This document shows positions 17,268 to 26,160 of a stretch of 26,699 bases of DNA, piece after piece. A program made the translations under genes and the position numbers. The DNA lies in assembly GCA_000635535.1 (NCBI GenBank), contig JFMF01000378.1, forward strand, positions 1-26,699, written 5' to 3'. Source of the DNA: Prochlorococcus sp. scB243_496M6. Lineage in GTDB: Bacteria > Cyanobacteriota > Cyanobacteriia > PCC-6307 > Cyanobiaceae. The notes under the pieces were generated by a model. The model was not told where the DNA came from and ran no database searches. It saw nothing but the letters and a program-made list of their open reading frames with translations. The first letter of the stretch is position 1; each line of letters opens with the position of its first letter.

Positions 17268-17780
17268 AAGCCATAAAGAAAAGCAAAGTCCAAAAAAATG
17301 AGCAGCGATAACTTGTGTGTTACTGAGAACTGATAATATTTCAAGACCAGTAATTGGGATATCAGATGTCGCTGTTATCAATTGTCCAGTCGTTTGAGAG
17401 GATGCTTGTATAAATAGGGCTCCCATAAGAGCTTGATATCCAACTAATCCAAACAAAATTCCAAATAAATCAACTATTAGTCCTCGTTTTATCAATTTAC
17501 CGGTTTGTCCTCTTGAGGGTCTTGCGTTGCTTGCGATTGCTCTTCCTGTTTTAACTATTAACCAACCTTGCCAAAGACTAAAAAGTAGTAAAATCAGGGA
17601 TATTGTTGTAAGTGATAGACCAGGCGCCAAGCCAAGCTGTCCTTCGCTGTTATTTACAACATTTGAAAAAAGCAAAACAGCTGCAACAACAACACCTAAA
17701 ATGGATTGAACCCAAAAGCGTATCCATCCAATGCGCCGCATTCCAAATGAAAGGGACTGAAAATCGATTTTGTCAGACAT
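17247..17780 (-). CDS. DUF3611 family membrane protein
   Basis: 177 aa with four hydrophobic helices: about 23-42 ([20 protein letters not shown]), 54-76, 108-130 and 154-174. The N-terminus ([21 protein letters not shown]) and the conserved [18 protein letters not shown] loop match the cyanobacterial and plastid DUF3611 family. It probably sits in the inner or thylakoid membrane; function unknown. The 3' end overlaps surE by 21 nt in opposite direction. It is divergent from ribF with 68 nt between the starts. Confidence 0.85.
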   Translation of the reverse strand: MSDKIDFQSLSFGMRRIGWIRFWVQSILGVVVAAVLLFSNVVNNSEGQLGLAPGLSLTTISLILLLFSLWQGWLIVKTGRAIASNARPSRGQTGKLIKRGLIVDLFGILFGLVGYQALMGALFIQASSQTTGQLITATSDIPITGLEILSVLSNTQVIAAHFFGLCFSLWLLRKIYK

Positions 17781-17848
17781 TCATTTGATTGAATAAACTG
17801 TAGTCAATCCAAATTTGCCATTAAAATCATAAAATTGCACGTATTCTT

Positions 17849-18772
17849 TTGATCTCTTTAATATCGCCATCTGAAGTTAAGACTCCTACCTCAATAGCTA
17901 TTGGAAGTTTTGATGGCCTTCATGCTGGCCACAGACAATTAATAAAAAGTGTAGTTGAAGAAAATAAATATACCCCAACAATTGCGAGCTTCTGGCCTCA
18001 TCCCCGAGAAGTTCTTTACAAAGAAATGCGACTTAGACTTGATCTCCCTAATGAAAAACTATCTATTCTTGAAGATCTGGGGATTGAACAATTAGTTCTG
18101 ATTCCTTTTGATATGGAACTATCCAAATTAAGTGCGGAAAGATTCGTAACAGATATTTTGATAAATCAATTACAAGCAAAAAACATTTCTGTAGGCGCTA
18201 ATTTTAAATTTGGTTTCAGAAGGAGTGGAGATATTAATACAATAAAAAATATGATTAAGGATACGGATATTAAACTAAAAATTATTCCAATTTTAGAAGA
18301 CAAGGAAGGTAGAATAAGCAGCAGCAGAATAAGAGATCTATTAGAGAAAAGTGATCTGAAAAATGCTTTCAAAATTCTTAATAGGCCTTATAGTTTTAAT
18401 GGAAAGGTTGTTAAAGGTAAAGGAATTGGAAAAAGTATAGGATGGCCTACCGCAAATCTTGAAATAGATGGCAGAAAATTTTTACCTGGAGAAGGAGTTT
18501 ACGCATCTTGGACAACCATAGAAAATTCCAACAAAAAAATTAAATCTGTTATGAATCTTGGCTCTCAACCAACAATAAATCCTCTATTGCCATCTGCAGT
18601 TGAAGTTCATTTAATAAATAAAGATATCGATCTATATGGTTTAAATCTATCTGTTGAACCAGTTGAAAAACTTAGATCTCAAATCAAGTTCAAAAATATA
18701 GATCAACTTTCTAATCAAATTAAAAAAGATAGAGATAATGCTCTGAAAATTTTTAAAAACTACAAAAAATAA
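17849..18772 (+). CDS. ribF: Bifunctional riboflavin kinase / FAD synthetase
   Basis: 307 aa; makes FMN and then FAD from riboflavin. The N-terminal nucleotidyltransferase half has GSFDGLHAGHRQLI (22-35) and, later, SSSRIRDLL. The C-terminal kinase half has VVKGKGIGKSIGWPTANLE and PGEGVYASW. It starts at TTG 17849 (M-I-S-L-I-S-P); no ATG is available nearby, and the length fits the family. It ends 7 nt before thiE, so the two are likely cotranscribed. Together with ribD in this window it covers the early and final steps of flavin cofactor synthesis. Confidence 0.95.
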   Translation: MISLISPSEVKTPTSIAIGSFDGLHAGHRQLIKSVVEENKYTPTIASFWPHPREVLYKEMRLRLDLPNEKLSILEDLGIEQLVLIPFDMELSKLSAERFVTDILINQLQAKNISVGANFKFGFRRSGDINTIKNMIKDTDIKLKIIPILEDKEGRISSSRIRDLLEKSDLKNAFKILNRPYSFNGKVVKGKGIGKSIGWPTANLEIDGRKFLPGEGVYASWTTIENSNKKIKSVMNLGSQPTINPLLPSAVEVHLINKDIDLYGLNLSVEPVEKLRSQIKFKNIDQLSNQIKKDRDNALKIFKNYKK

Positions 18773-18779
18773 ATTACAA

Positions 18780-19835
18780 ATGCTGAATTCCAATACTAAA
18801 GACGCTGAAGATTTAAGAATTTATCAAATTATTGACGCTAATCTCGATAGAGCCAGAGAAGGACTAAGAGTATTAGAGGATTGGGCTAGATTTGGCCTAG
18901 GCAAAGAAAAATATGTTGAAAAGATTAAAAATTTTAGACAAATTTTAGGAAAAAATCATTTAGAAGTTTATAAACAATCTAGAAATCACATTGAGGACAA
19001 ATGTAGAGGATTGACTCATCAAGAGCAATTCAAGAGAAAAACTTCTGAGCAAATTATAAGTTCTAATTCAGCCAGAGTTCAAGAAGCATTACGAGTCATA
19101 GAAGAATTCTCACGGCTGCAGAATCATGAGCTTTCAAAAATCGCTTCTGAAATTAGATATGAAATTTATACTATTGAAATTGACTTATTGAGTTGTAGCA
19201 GGTTTAAGAAGTCGGAGGAAATATTAAAAGATAATGACTTATATCTAATCACAGATCAAAAAGACAATTTATTAGAAATTTTAGAAGAGATTTTAATTGC
19301 TGGAGTAAGAATTATTCAATATAGATTTAAAACGGGAACTGATCAAGATCATCTTCAAGAAGCAATTCAGATCAAAAATCTATGTAAAAGATATAATTCT
19401 TTGTTTATTGTTAACGATAGACTTGATATAGCTCTAGCATCTAATGCTGATGGAATTCATCTTGGTCAAGAAGATTTAGATTTAAAAACCGCAAGAAAAC
19501 TATTAGGATATTCAAAAATTATAGGCAAAAGTGCGAATAATGAAATTGATATTTCAAATGCTCTTAAGGAAGGTTGCGATTACATAGGAATAGGGCCAGT
19601 ATTTGAAACTGCAACAAAAAAGAATAAAAAACCTTTAGGTATTGAAAATATCAAATTATTAACAAAGGATTTAAATATTCCCTGGTTTGCCATAGGTGGA
19701 ATCAAGTCAAATAATATTTCATATTTAAAAAGAAATGGGATTAAAAAAGTTGCTCTAGTCTCGCAATTAATGAATTCTAAAGATCCTAAAGAAGACGCTA
19801 TTATGATCCTAAAAGAGTTGTCTCATGAAAATTAA
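18780..19835 (+). CDS. thiE: ThiD2-ThiE fusion: HMP-P kinase plus thiamine-phosphate synthase
   Basis: 351 aa. Residues about 10-140 (IIDANLDRAREGLRVLEDWA ... NSARVQEALRVIEEFSRL) form the all-helical ThiD2-type domain. In other organisms it has been proposed to phosphorylate hydroxymethylpyrimidine phosphate. Residues about 152-351 are the TIM-barrel thiamine-phosphate synthase: YLITD (155-159), QYR (180-182), VNDR (211-214), GIHLGQED (225-232), GIGPVFETATK (270-280), AIGGI (304-308). It joins the pyrimidine and thiazole halves of thiamine. The fusion is the usual cyanobacterial arrangement. Its last codons overlap the thiS start. Confidence 0.93.
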   Translation: MLNSNTKDAEDLRIYQIIDANLDRAREGLRVLEDWARFGLGKEKYVEKIKNFRQILGKNHLEVYKQSRNHIEDKCRGLTHQEQFKRKTSEQIISSNSARVQEALRVIEEFSRLQNHELSKIASEIRYEIYTIEIDLLSCSRFKKSEEILKDNDLYLITDQKDNLLEILEEILIAGVRIIQYRFKTGTDQDHLQEAIQIKNLCKRYNSLFIVNDRLDIALASNADGIHLGQEDLDLKTARKLLGYSKIIGKSANNEIDISNALKEGCDYIGIGPVFETATKKNKKPLGIENIKLLTKDLNIPWFAIGGIKSNNISYLKRNGIKKVALVSQLMNSKDPKEDAIMILKELSHEN

Positions 19836-20033
19836 GGTAAATGGTGAAGAAAAAAAATAGAACTTGATCAAGAAAATGTTCTACTATCTACAGCTCTTAA
19901 TCATATGGGATATAAACCAAACACAATTGTAGTAGAGTTAAATAATTTAATTATAAATTCAATCAAATGGGAAAAAGTGAAGCTTAAAGATGGTGATAAT
20001 TTAGAAATCGTTTCAATAGTTGGTGGTGGTTAA
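19825..20033 (+). pseudogene. thiS: Sulfur carrier protein ThiS, frameshifted at poly-A
   Basis: ATG at 19825 lies inside the end of thiE. The frame reads MKIKVNGEEKK and then TAG, because the run of A at 19851-19858 has 8 instead of 9. With one more A the frame is open to TAA at 20031-20033, giving a 69-aa ubiquitin-like sulfur carrier (IELDQENVLLSTALNHMGYK, then LKDGDNLEIVSIVGGG). The terminal Gly-Gly, which is adenylated and thiocarboxylated to feed thiazole synthesis, is intact. All sequence after the run looks constrained, so the change is recent, artifactual or bypassed by slippage. Confidence 0.85.
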
Positions 20034-20144
20034 AGAAAAATTCTTCATATATTAGAAATCTTCATAATTTTTTAAGTTTAGGCTTGAAACAATAACCAAA
20101 ATTCTCCTGTTTTCGTTTTATATTTTTAATACCGAAAAATAACA

Positions 20145-20312
20145 ATGAAAGAAAAAATTGATAGTAACTCAAGGTCTCTTAAATGGGAGCAAAATGGTGA
20201 GTTAGCACATAAAGATCTTTCTGAGCTAATTGAAAGATTAAAAAATGTAGAAAGTGAACACACCTCATCTGAGCTGTCTAGATTAGGTACAAAATTAAAC
20301 ATAAAAGATTAA
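20145..20312 (+). CDS. Small charged hypothetical protein, 55 aa
   Basis: ATG at 20145 to TAA at 20310-20312. The product starts MKEKIDSNSRSLKWEQNGEL, then has a helix (HKDLSELIERLKNVESEH) and a C-terminal SSELSRLGTKLNIKD. It is soluble, with no recognised domain. It lies 111 nt after thiS and 67 nt before another tiny gene on the same strand. Its composition and codon use match the neighbours, supporting a real gene. Confidence 0.55.
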   Translation: MKEKIDSNSRSLKWEQNGELAHKDLSELIERLKNVESEHTSSELSRLGTKLNIKD

Positions 20313-20379
20313 ATTTGTTACTAAGATCTTGTTTTTATAAATATTTGTACCAAATTAAAATTACTGAATATAGAAATAA

Positions 20380-20511
20380 ATGCCGAAAAGATTCCCAGAG
20401 TGGGTAAATACAGAAGTTGTAATAAAAGCAATCAAAATGAGGGAAGAAGGAATGCTATCAAAACAACTTAATTTATGGATAGAAAGCTTATTAGAAATAG
20501 AAAAAAAGTAA
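20380..20511 (+). CDS. Small basic hypothetical protein, 43 aa
   Basis: ATG at 20380 to TAA at 20509-20511. It begins MPKRFPEWVNTEVVIKAIKM and ends LNLWIESLLEIEKK. It looks helical and amphipathic, without a clear membrane segment. It converges on larB, with only 5 nt between the stops. No family recognised; short size limits certainty. Confidence 0.5.
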   Translation: MPKRFPEWVNTEVVIKAIKMREEGMLSKQLNLWIESLLEIEKK

Positions 20512-20516
20512 TTTAC

Positions 20517-21173
20517 TTAGGAAATACTTTTAATAATTCTGAGAGCCGCCATAGCTGCTCCGTAACCATTATCTATATTCATAACTGCAATACCTGGTGA
20601 ACAACTAGACAACATACTATTTAAAGCAGTTTCTCCATCCTTGCTAACGCCATAACCGACTGAGACAGGTACTGCAATTATCGGCTGTGCCAACAATCCA
20701 CCCACAACTGTTGCCAAAGCTCCTTCCATTCCAGCACAAACTATTAGTACATCATATTTATTAATTTCTTCTAATTGACTCATCAATCGATGAAGTCCAG
20801 CCACTCCAACATCTATAAAAGATTGACAATTCACTCCATAAATTTCAAGCGCTAATTGCGCTTCGAGTGTTACGGCCAAATCGCTTGAGCCGCCTGAAAT
20901 TATGGCAACTTTTTTATTTGTATTTATTTCATTCAAATTTTTCCCAATTATTAGGCAATTTGCTTCTTCATAGAATCGCGCATCATCATACAAATCTAAA
21001 AGATAATTAGCCTTTTCATTATTAATTCTTGTAATGAAAACAACCTCATTTTTACTTAATACATTTTCAGATAATCTTTCTAATTGGTCGATACTCTTAT
21101 CTTGACCCCAAATAGCCTCAATGAGTCCAAGCCTGTCTCTTCTTTGAAAATCAAACTTGATATCAGAATTCAT
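20517..21173 (-). CDS. larB: LarB, nickel-pincer nucleotide biosynthesis carboxylase/hydrolase
   Basis: 218 aa, PurE/AIR-carboxylase-like. The family carboxylates nicotinic acid adenine dinucleotide and hydrolyses it to make the precursor of the nickel-pincer cofactor of lactate racemase-type enzymes. The N-terminal conserved piece is DFQRRDRLGLIEAIWG (8-23). The nucleotide-binding SGGSSD (93-98), DVGVAGLHR (121-129) and AGMEGALATVVGG (147-159) lie in the PurE-like domain. No larA, larC or larE is in the window. The ATG overlaps the stop of the preceding gene by 4 nt. Older annotations call such proteins NCAIR-mutase-related. Confidence 0.85.
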   Translation of the reverse strand: MNSDIKFDFQRRDRLGLIEAIWGQDKSIDQLERLSENVLSKNEVVFITRINNEKANYLLDLYDDARFYEEANCLIIGKNLNEINTNKKVAIISGGSSDLAVTLEAQLALEIYGVNCQSFIDVGVAGLHRLMSQLEEINKYDVLIVCAGMEGALATVVGGLLAQPIIAVPVSVGYGVSKDGETALNSMLSSCSPGIAVMNIDNGYGAAMAALRIIKSIS

Positions 21174-21616
21174 CTTTGCTTATCTAATTCTCCCTCATAA
21201 ATTAATTCAAATGGATTTTCGCTTACATTAAGAGCAGTCTTAACATTATCTTCAAATTTTTGTTGAACTACATTTACTTCTGACATTGGTATGCTTTTCC
21301 ATAATTTCTTATTTTTCCAATTTACTAATATTAAAGCTTCTTCTTTTTCTTTATCCCAAAATAATTGTCTTCCCAAAAAACCATCTTGAGAAGATAACCA
21401 TGGCTCCCATATTTCTTTTTCAGCATTTAACCAAGCTGCTTTTATATTGGTAGGTACTTTAAGTCTTAATTCCTCTATGACCATTTCACTTTGATAATTA
21501 TCCATTGTAAGAGCTTTTAAATTTGGAATATTAGATTGAAAAATTAAAATTACTAAACAAATTAATAATAAACAAAATCTTTGAAATTTTTTTTTCAAAT
21601 TTAAAATAAACCTCAT
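21170..21616 (-). CDS. TIGR03792-like exported cyanobacterial protein
   Basis: 148 aa. The N-terminus is basic, then hydrophobic ([15 protein letters not shown]) with likely cleavage near residue 35, so it is exported or membrane-anchored. The mature domain ([40 protein letters not shown]) resembles the cyanobacteria-only TIGR03792 family, which has an antibiotic-biosynthesis-monooxygenase-like (ferredoxin-fold) look. It is coupled to both neighbours by 4-nt ATGA overlaps. Function unknown. Confidence 0.7.
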   Translation of the reverse strand: MRFILNLKKKFQRFCLLLICLVILIFQSNIPNLKALTMDNYQSEMVIEELRLKVPTNIKAAWLNAEKEIWEPWLSSQDGFLGRQLFWDKEKEEALILVNWKNKKLWKSIPMSEVNVVQQKFEDNVKTALNVSENPFELIYEGELDKQR

Positions 21617-22833
21617 TTTTTCTCAAGAAGAACTACTGAATGGCAACTTATACCCTCTTCTCTCCCTTCTGGACCCAATTTTTCATTTGTGGTTGCTTTA
21701 ATCCCAATTAAATTTTCATCAATATTCAAGATTTCAGAAATATTTTTTTTCATTAGTTTTATGTGTGGCATGATTTTTGGCCTCTCAGCAACAAGAACAC
21801 TATCAATATTATTTATTTCCCAGCCATCTTGTCTTATCAAGTCAATTACTTTTGATAACAAAAACAAGCTATCAGCATTTTTCCATTTTTCATCAGATGG
21901 GGGGAAATACTTTCCTATGTCGCCCAGCGAAAGTGCTCCCAATAATGCATCCATTATTGAGTGACTTAAAACATCGGCATCACTATGACCATCTAATCCT
22001 AAATTTTCAGGATGATGCAATTTTACACCTCCAATAATTAAATCTCTATCCTCTACAAGTCTGTGAATATCGTATCCATTACCTATTCTGAATTTCATAA
22101 ATTGATTATATGTTTTTATTATTCTCTTACTTTGTGGGGATTTTTTGTAGTTTTCATTTGAAATTAAGTCACTTCTTCTCTCCAATGTTCTTTCAAAACT
22201 TTTTCTTCTTCTCCATGATTTAATCTCTTCATGATTACCGCTCACTAGAATATCTGGCACTTTCATATTTTTAAAAGTTAACGGCCTCGTGTATTGAGGA
22301 TATTCTAATAAAGAAGAATTATGACTCTCATCGACTAATGAGTCTGGATCACCAAGAGTTCCTGGTAATAACCTAGTCAAACCGTTAATTATTGATATAG
22401 CGGGTATTTCACCTCCAGAAAGTACATAATCGCCTATCGATATTTCTTCATCTGCTAAACATCTAATCCTTTCATCAAAACCTTCATATTGACCACAAAT
22501 AATTATTATTTGATCCAAAGTGGACCATCTCGCAAGATCCTTTTGCTTTAAGACTTTACCCTGTGGGGTCATAAGTAAAGTTTTTCTTTTAGGTAATTTT
22601 CTAATTGATTCATGCGCCTTATAAATAGGTTCAGGTTTTAATACCATACCTGCTCCTCCTCCATAAGGCTTATCGTCTACTTGTCTGTAAGAACCTTCTC
22701 CATATTCTCTTAAATCATGTAAATTCACATCAATCAAATTCTTATCTAGAGCTCTTGTTATGACCCCTAAATTATTTATTAATTCAAAAGCTTTAGGAAA
22801 CAATGTAATTACATCAAAATTAAAACCACTCAT
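21613..22833 (-). CDS. trmD-ispF: TrmD and IspF in one frame: tRNA m1G37 methyltransferase plus MECDP synthase
   Basis: A single 406-aa frame. Residues 1-245 are a complete TrmD, which methylates G37 of tRNAs: [19 protein letters not shown] (53-64), MTPQGK (88-93), [10 protein letters not shown] (114-123), [11 protein letters not shown] (132-142). Residues 246-406 are a complete IspF, which forms the cyclodiphosphate of the MEP isoprenoid pathway: GNGYDIHRL with the zinc ligands, [20 protein letters not shown], and [15 protein letters not shown] near the end. IspF starts exactly at a Met (22098) with no linker. One T fewer just before it would end TrmD with TGA overlapping the IspF ATG. Era's stop abuts the trmD ATG. 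Confidence 0.9.
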   Translation of the reverse strand: MSGFNFDVITLFPKAFELINNLGVITRALDKNLIDVNLHDLREYGEGSYRQVDDKPYGGGAGMVLKPEPIYKAHESIRKLPKRKTLLMTPQGKVLKQKDLARWSTLDQIIIICGQYEGFDERIRCLADEEISIGDYVLSGGEIPAISIINGLTRLLPGTLGDPDSLVDESHNSSLLEYPQYTRPLTFKNMKVPDILVSGNHEEIKSWRRRKSFERTLERRSDLISNENYKKSPQSKRIIKTYNQFMKFRIGNGYDIHRLVEDRDLIIGGVKLHHPENLGLDGHSDADVLSHSIMDALLGALSLGDIGKYFPPSDEKWKNADSLFLLSKVIDLIRQDGWEINNIDSVLVAERPKIMPHIKLMKKNISEILNIDENLIGIKATTNEKLGPEGREEGISCHSVVLLEKK

Positions 22834-23745
22834 CTAGAAATCTTCCTCATAACCAAACTCAATTAACCTTGATTCTTTTTTTCTCCAATTTGGGACAACT
22901 TTCACAAACAACTCTAGGTGAACTGGACCATCAATTAATTTTGACATATTTGATCTTGCGGACTGACCAATCATTTTTAACATCGAACCTTTCTTTCCAA
23001 TAAGAATGCCTTTTTGAGTTGATCTTTCAACAATAATAGTTGCCAAAATAGCTGTAAAGACTTTGCCATTTTTTCTTTTCATTTCCTCTCTCTTTTCTAT
23101 CTTTACTGCGACACTATGAGGTACCTCTTCTCTTGTATTTTTTAATACCTGTTCTCTTACTAAATCAGATAATAAGTTATCTAATGGTTGGTCGCAAATT
23201 GTCTCTTCGCCATAAAGTTTTGGTCCCTCTGGAAGAAAATTAAGTGTCATATCAACTAGTTCAGAACATCCTTCTCCTTGAGAAGCACTTACAATTTGAA
23301 AGTTTCTATTAATTCCAAAAAATCTTCTATATTGATCTAATCGTAAATTCCTAAATTCATTATTAACCAAATCCCATTTATTTAATGCAACAATAAACTC
23401 AGTTTTATTTGCGACTAGAAAGTTCAAAATATATTCATCACCTCTACCAGGTTCTTCACTTGAATCAATTACAAAAATTACAATATCAACCCCATTAATT
23501 GCAGATTTTGCGTTTTTTACTAAGATTTCTCCAAGTCGATGATGAGGTTTATGAACACCTGGCGTATCAACAAAAATTATTTGCCCATTATCTGTAGTAA
23601 GTATTCCTTTTAATTTATTTCTAGTAGTTTGCGCTACTGAAGAAGTAATTGCTATTTTTTCTCCAATCAATTTATTTATTAAAGTAGATTTACCGACATT
23701 TGGCCTTCCTAGTAAAGTTACAAACCCAGATCTATAATTGGCCAA
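22834..23745 (-). CDS. era: GTPase Era
   Basis: 303 aa; ribosome-assembly GTPase that binds 16S rRNA. The G1 loop is GRPNVGKS (13-20), G3 DTPG (60-63) and G4 NKWD (122-125), with G5-like VSASQGEG following. The C-terminal KH domain has the GKKGSMLKMIG loop. It starts at TTG 23745 (M-A-N-Y-R-S-G); no ATG lies in frame upstream. The TAG stop is directly followed by the trmD ATG, so it heads a coupled run of genes. It is divergent from the 175-aa gene, with 38 nt between. Confidence 0.95.
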   Translation of the reverse strand: MANYRSGFVTLLGRPNVGKSTLINKLIGEKIAITSSVAQTTRNKLKGILTTDNGQIIFVDTPGVHKPHHRLGEILVKNAKSAINGVDIVIFVIDSSEEPGRGDEYILNFLVANKTEFIVALNKWDLVNNEFRNLRLDQYRRFFGINRNFQIVSASQGEGCSELVDMTLNFLPEGPKLYGEETICDQPLDNLLSDLVREQVLKNTREEVPHSVAVKIEKREEMKRKNGKVFTAILATIIVERSTQKGILIGKKGSMLKMIGQSARSNMSKLIDGPVHLELFVKVVPNWRKKESRLIEFGYEEDF

Positions 23746-23783
23746 AGACTTTTAATGCATCAATAATAAAATTCTGATCAAAA

Positions 23784-24311
23784 ATGGAAAAAAAAACCAT
23801 AAATTTAAAAGAAGCTTCTTTCACACAAGCAATAAATATATCTGCACAATGGTGCAAAGAGTGGGGTGAAGATATACTCAGCGAAGAGGTTTTAGCAGAT
23901 AGAATCGCAGAGCTAACTAAAACAAGAAATGGACTCAGAGGATTTTTTGCATACGCTTTATCAGATAAAGATTGTTTTTTGTTAGATAAACTTCCTTTTT
24001 CACTAATTTATAAACTCAACGAAGGTGGTGATGCTGTAACAGACATAATAGTAAAAAATTTAATAATGAGTTCTGCTCAAATTATTCAGCATCGAAGAGA
24101 TAATAATCATGAATATGAGATAACATCGGAAAACATTTCAGATAGATGTAAGGCCATTTTGAGACTGTTAGAAACTAAGTCAGTTACAAAGTCTGTAAAT
24201 CAAATCCTTAGAGACTTAGATGATATGGGAAATAGTTTTGATAATTCAGTAAAGTATGACTCGGAGCAAAAGGAATTTATAAAAAAACAAATTCTTGATA
24301 TCGCCCAATAA
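23784..24311 (+). CDS. Conserved hypothetical protein, 175 aa
   Basis: A soluble, helical, acidic protein with a single WCKEWGEDILSEEVLADRIA stretch near the N-terminus. A middle segment (TKTRNGLRGFFAYALSDKDC) and a charged C-terminus follow. There is no membrane segment or recognised catalytic motif. It looks like a cyanobacteria-wide hypothetical of unknown role. It is divergent from era and ends at a hairpin shared with the convergent Bax-inhibitor gene. Confidence 0.75.
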   Translation: MEKKTINLKEASFTQAINISAQWCKEWGEDILSEEVLADRIAELTKTRNGLRGFFAYALSDKDCFLLDKLPFSLIYKLNEGGDAVTDIIVKNLIMSSAQIIQHRRDNNHEYEITSENISDRCKAILRLLETKSVTKSVNQILRDLDDMGNSFDNSVKYDSEQKEFIKKQILDIAQ

Positions 24312-24312
24312 A

Positions 24313-24338
24313 AAAGCGTAGAAACAAATCTACGCTTT
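24313..24338 (-). terminator. Intrinsic terminator between convergent genes
   Basis: A perfect 10-bp stem (AAAGCGTAGA pairing with TCTACGCTTT) with a 6-nt loop. On the minus strand the stem runs into a T tract, making a good Rho-independent terminator for the Bax-inhibitor gene. On the plus strand only TTT follows, so termination of the 175-aa gene would be weaker. Confidence 0.75.
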
Positions 24339-24362
24339 AGGGTTAATTATTTAGTAATGTTT

Positions 24363-25100
24363 TTAGTCTCTTCTCCCTCCTCCTTGAAGTGCGATCATTA
24401 ATCTCAAAATAAAAACAAAAAGATTTATATAAGTTAGATACATACCCAAAGCCCCTGCAAGGTATTGATCATCATTATATCTTCTTGGCATTGTGTAAAA
24501 ATCGACAAATGACATTGCAACGAATAAAACGGTTCCAAATCCTGCGATTATCAATTCGAGTCCTGAACCTCCAAAAACGCCTGGAGCAAATAATCCTCCA
24601 ATTAACTGGACAAACATTGCTATTAGCAGTCCTATCAAACCAAGACCAACTACCCCACTAAGTGCTTGACCAACACTATCACTCATTCTTTGGCCAGTAT
24701 AAGAGGCAATAACAAAAGTTATACCTGTAGCTAATGCAGCTGTTCCAACAGAACCAATACCAATTGTTCCTATTGCTAAAGCAACTATTCCACTTAGGGT
24801 GAATCCAGTTAACAAGCTAAAGCCTGTTAATAATGGCAAAGCCTTAGAATTATTTGCATTATTTGCAGCACTTGTGGCTATAAAAAACAAAATCAATTCT
24901 GCAATTAATGCAATTATTGAAAGAGGCTGGAAAACCCCCGGATTTGTTGCTATGAGTGAGACACCTGCTAAAACGCCTAAAGAAGTTAGAACCATACCTC
25001 CACCGACGTAAGGTAAAGCTTTTTGAACAACATTAGGTCCAACAATTGAACTAGTTTGTGCTTCACGAATAGCTTGATTGAAATTACTACTTGCTGGCAT
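24363..25100 (-). CDS. Bax inhibitor-1 / YccA family membrane protein
   Basis: From the chosen ATG (MPASSNFNQAIREA) it is 245 aa. A polar N-terminus is followed by about seven hydrophobic helices (GGMVLTSLGVLAGVSLI, then IIALIAELILFFIATSA and on to LTYINLFVFILRLMIAL). The family signature around VGLGLIGLL and LYLTYINLF/V-F-I-L-R is typical of the UPF0005/TMBIM group. Bacterial members are proposed to be calcium or pH channels or protease-complex partners (YccA interacts with FtsH in E. coli). An ATG 24 nt further upstream (25124) would add 8 residues; the inner start is preferred by comparison with the family. A terminator follows. Confidence 0.88.
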   Translation of the reverse strand: MPASSNFNQAIREAQTSSIVGPNVVQKALPYVGGGMVLTSLGVLAGVSLIATNPGVFQPLSIIALIAELILFFIATSAANNANNSKALPLLTGFSLLTGFTLSGIVALAIGTIGIGSVGTAALATGITFVIASYTGQRMSDSVGQALSGVVGLGLIGLLIAMFVQLIGGLFAPGVFGGSGLELIIAGFGTVLFVAMSFVDFYTMPRRYNDDQYLAGALGMYLTYINLFVFILRLMIALQGGGRRD

Positions 25101-25173
25101 TTTCTTTATTAAATATGAATTCATTCTACTTGATTTTTAAAATTTCAGGGTACGGATCACCAGAGTTATAAAT

Positions 25174-26130
25174 TTATTGATAAGCCTCAATGATTTTCTG
25201 AACTAAAGGATGTCGAACTACATCTTCAACAGTTAAATAACAAAATTTTATACCTTGAGTTTCAGAGAAAATTCTCGATGCTTCGATGAGGCCGCTTTCC
25301 TGATCTTTTTTCAAATCAATTTGTGTAATATCTCCGTTAACAACCATTTTTGATCTCTCTCCTAATCTGGTTAAAAACATTCTCATTTGAGAGCAAGTAG
25401 TATTTTGTGCTTCATCTAGGATAACCATGGAGTTGTCTAAGGTTCTACCTCTCATAAAGGCTAAAGGTGCAACTTCAATAATTCCCTTGTCGATTAACGA
25501 ATTTGTTCTATCAAACCCGAAAATACTATGTAAAGAATCAAATAGAGGTCTTAAATATGGATCTACTTTTTGTTGCAAATCACCAGGCAGAAATCCCAAA
25601 TTCTCACCAGCTTCAACTGCTGGTCTGGTTAAAACAATTTTTTCAATTTTTTTCTCGTTCAATAGTCTTGCCGCGCAAACAGTTGCCAAAAAAGTCTTAC
25701 CTGTTCCAGCTGGACCAATTGCGAAAGTAAGATCAAAATTTTCAATTGATTCAACATATTCTTTTTGCCTTATAGTTCTTGGTCTTAAATATCTGCCTTC
25801 TTTTGAACGAGCAAGAACTTTTTTTCCAAGTTCAGCATGTGAAGATGATTCCCCCATATTTAGAGAACTTAAAGCCGCTTTAAGATCAACCTCGGGAACT
25901 TCTAATCCTTGTTCCCAAATTGGTCTTGTTAGTTCAACTAATGCTGAGGCCCTTTCAATTTTAGATATAACACCGTTCATCTCAAGTTGTAAGCCTCTTA
26001 TGGTTAAAGAAACTCCTGTTAAGGACTCAAACTTTTTTAAGAAAGAATTACCTGGGCCTGATAATGCTGTAGCAGCATCAGAGCTTGGCAAGTCTATTGT
26101 GAAGTGACCAGTTTTGGAAACTTCCTTCAT
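25174..26130 (-). CDS. PhoH family ATPase
   Basis: 318 aa. The C-terminal P-loop domain has Walker A GPAGTGKT (139-146), the TRPAVEAGENLGFLPGD segment (168-184) and Walker B VILDEAQN (236-243), all signatures of PhoH/PhoL. The N-terminal about 110 residues include a KH-like stretch (LTGVSLTIRGLQLEMNGVIS). Related proteins take part in RNA metabolism and ribosome-associated functions, and in some bacteria respond to phosphate starvation. It is cotranscribed with rpsP upstream (30 nt gap). No phosphate-box is visible. Confidence 0.92.
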   Translation of the reverse strand: MKEVSKTGHFTIDLPSSDAATALSGPGNSFLKKFESLTGVSLTIRGLQLEMNGVISKIERASALVELTRPIWEQGLEVPEVDLKAALSSLNMGESSSHAELGKKVLARSKEGRYLRPRTIRQKEYVESIENFDLTFAIGPAGTGKTFLATVCAARLLNEKKIEKIVLTRPAVEAGENLGFLPGDLQQKVDPYLRPLFDSLHSIFGFDRTNSLIDKGIIEVAPLAFMRGRTLDNSMVILDEAQNTTCSQMRMFLTRLGERSKMVVNGDITQIDLKKDQESGLIEASRIFSETQGIKFCYLTVEDVVRHPLVQKIIEAYQ

Positions 26131-26160
26131 CTAGTTATTGAATAAAAATTTATCAAATCA

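Noticed and set aside
25427..26107. Long plus-strand open frame opposite the PhoH gene
   Set aside because: It is antisense to a clearly conserved P-loop ATPase and its translation has no domain-like pattern.
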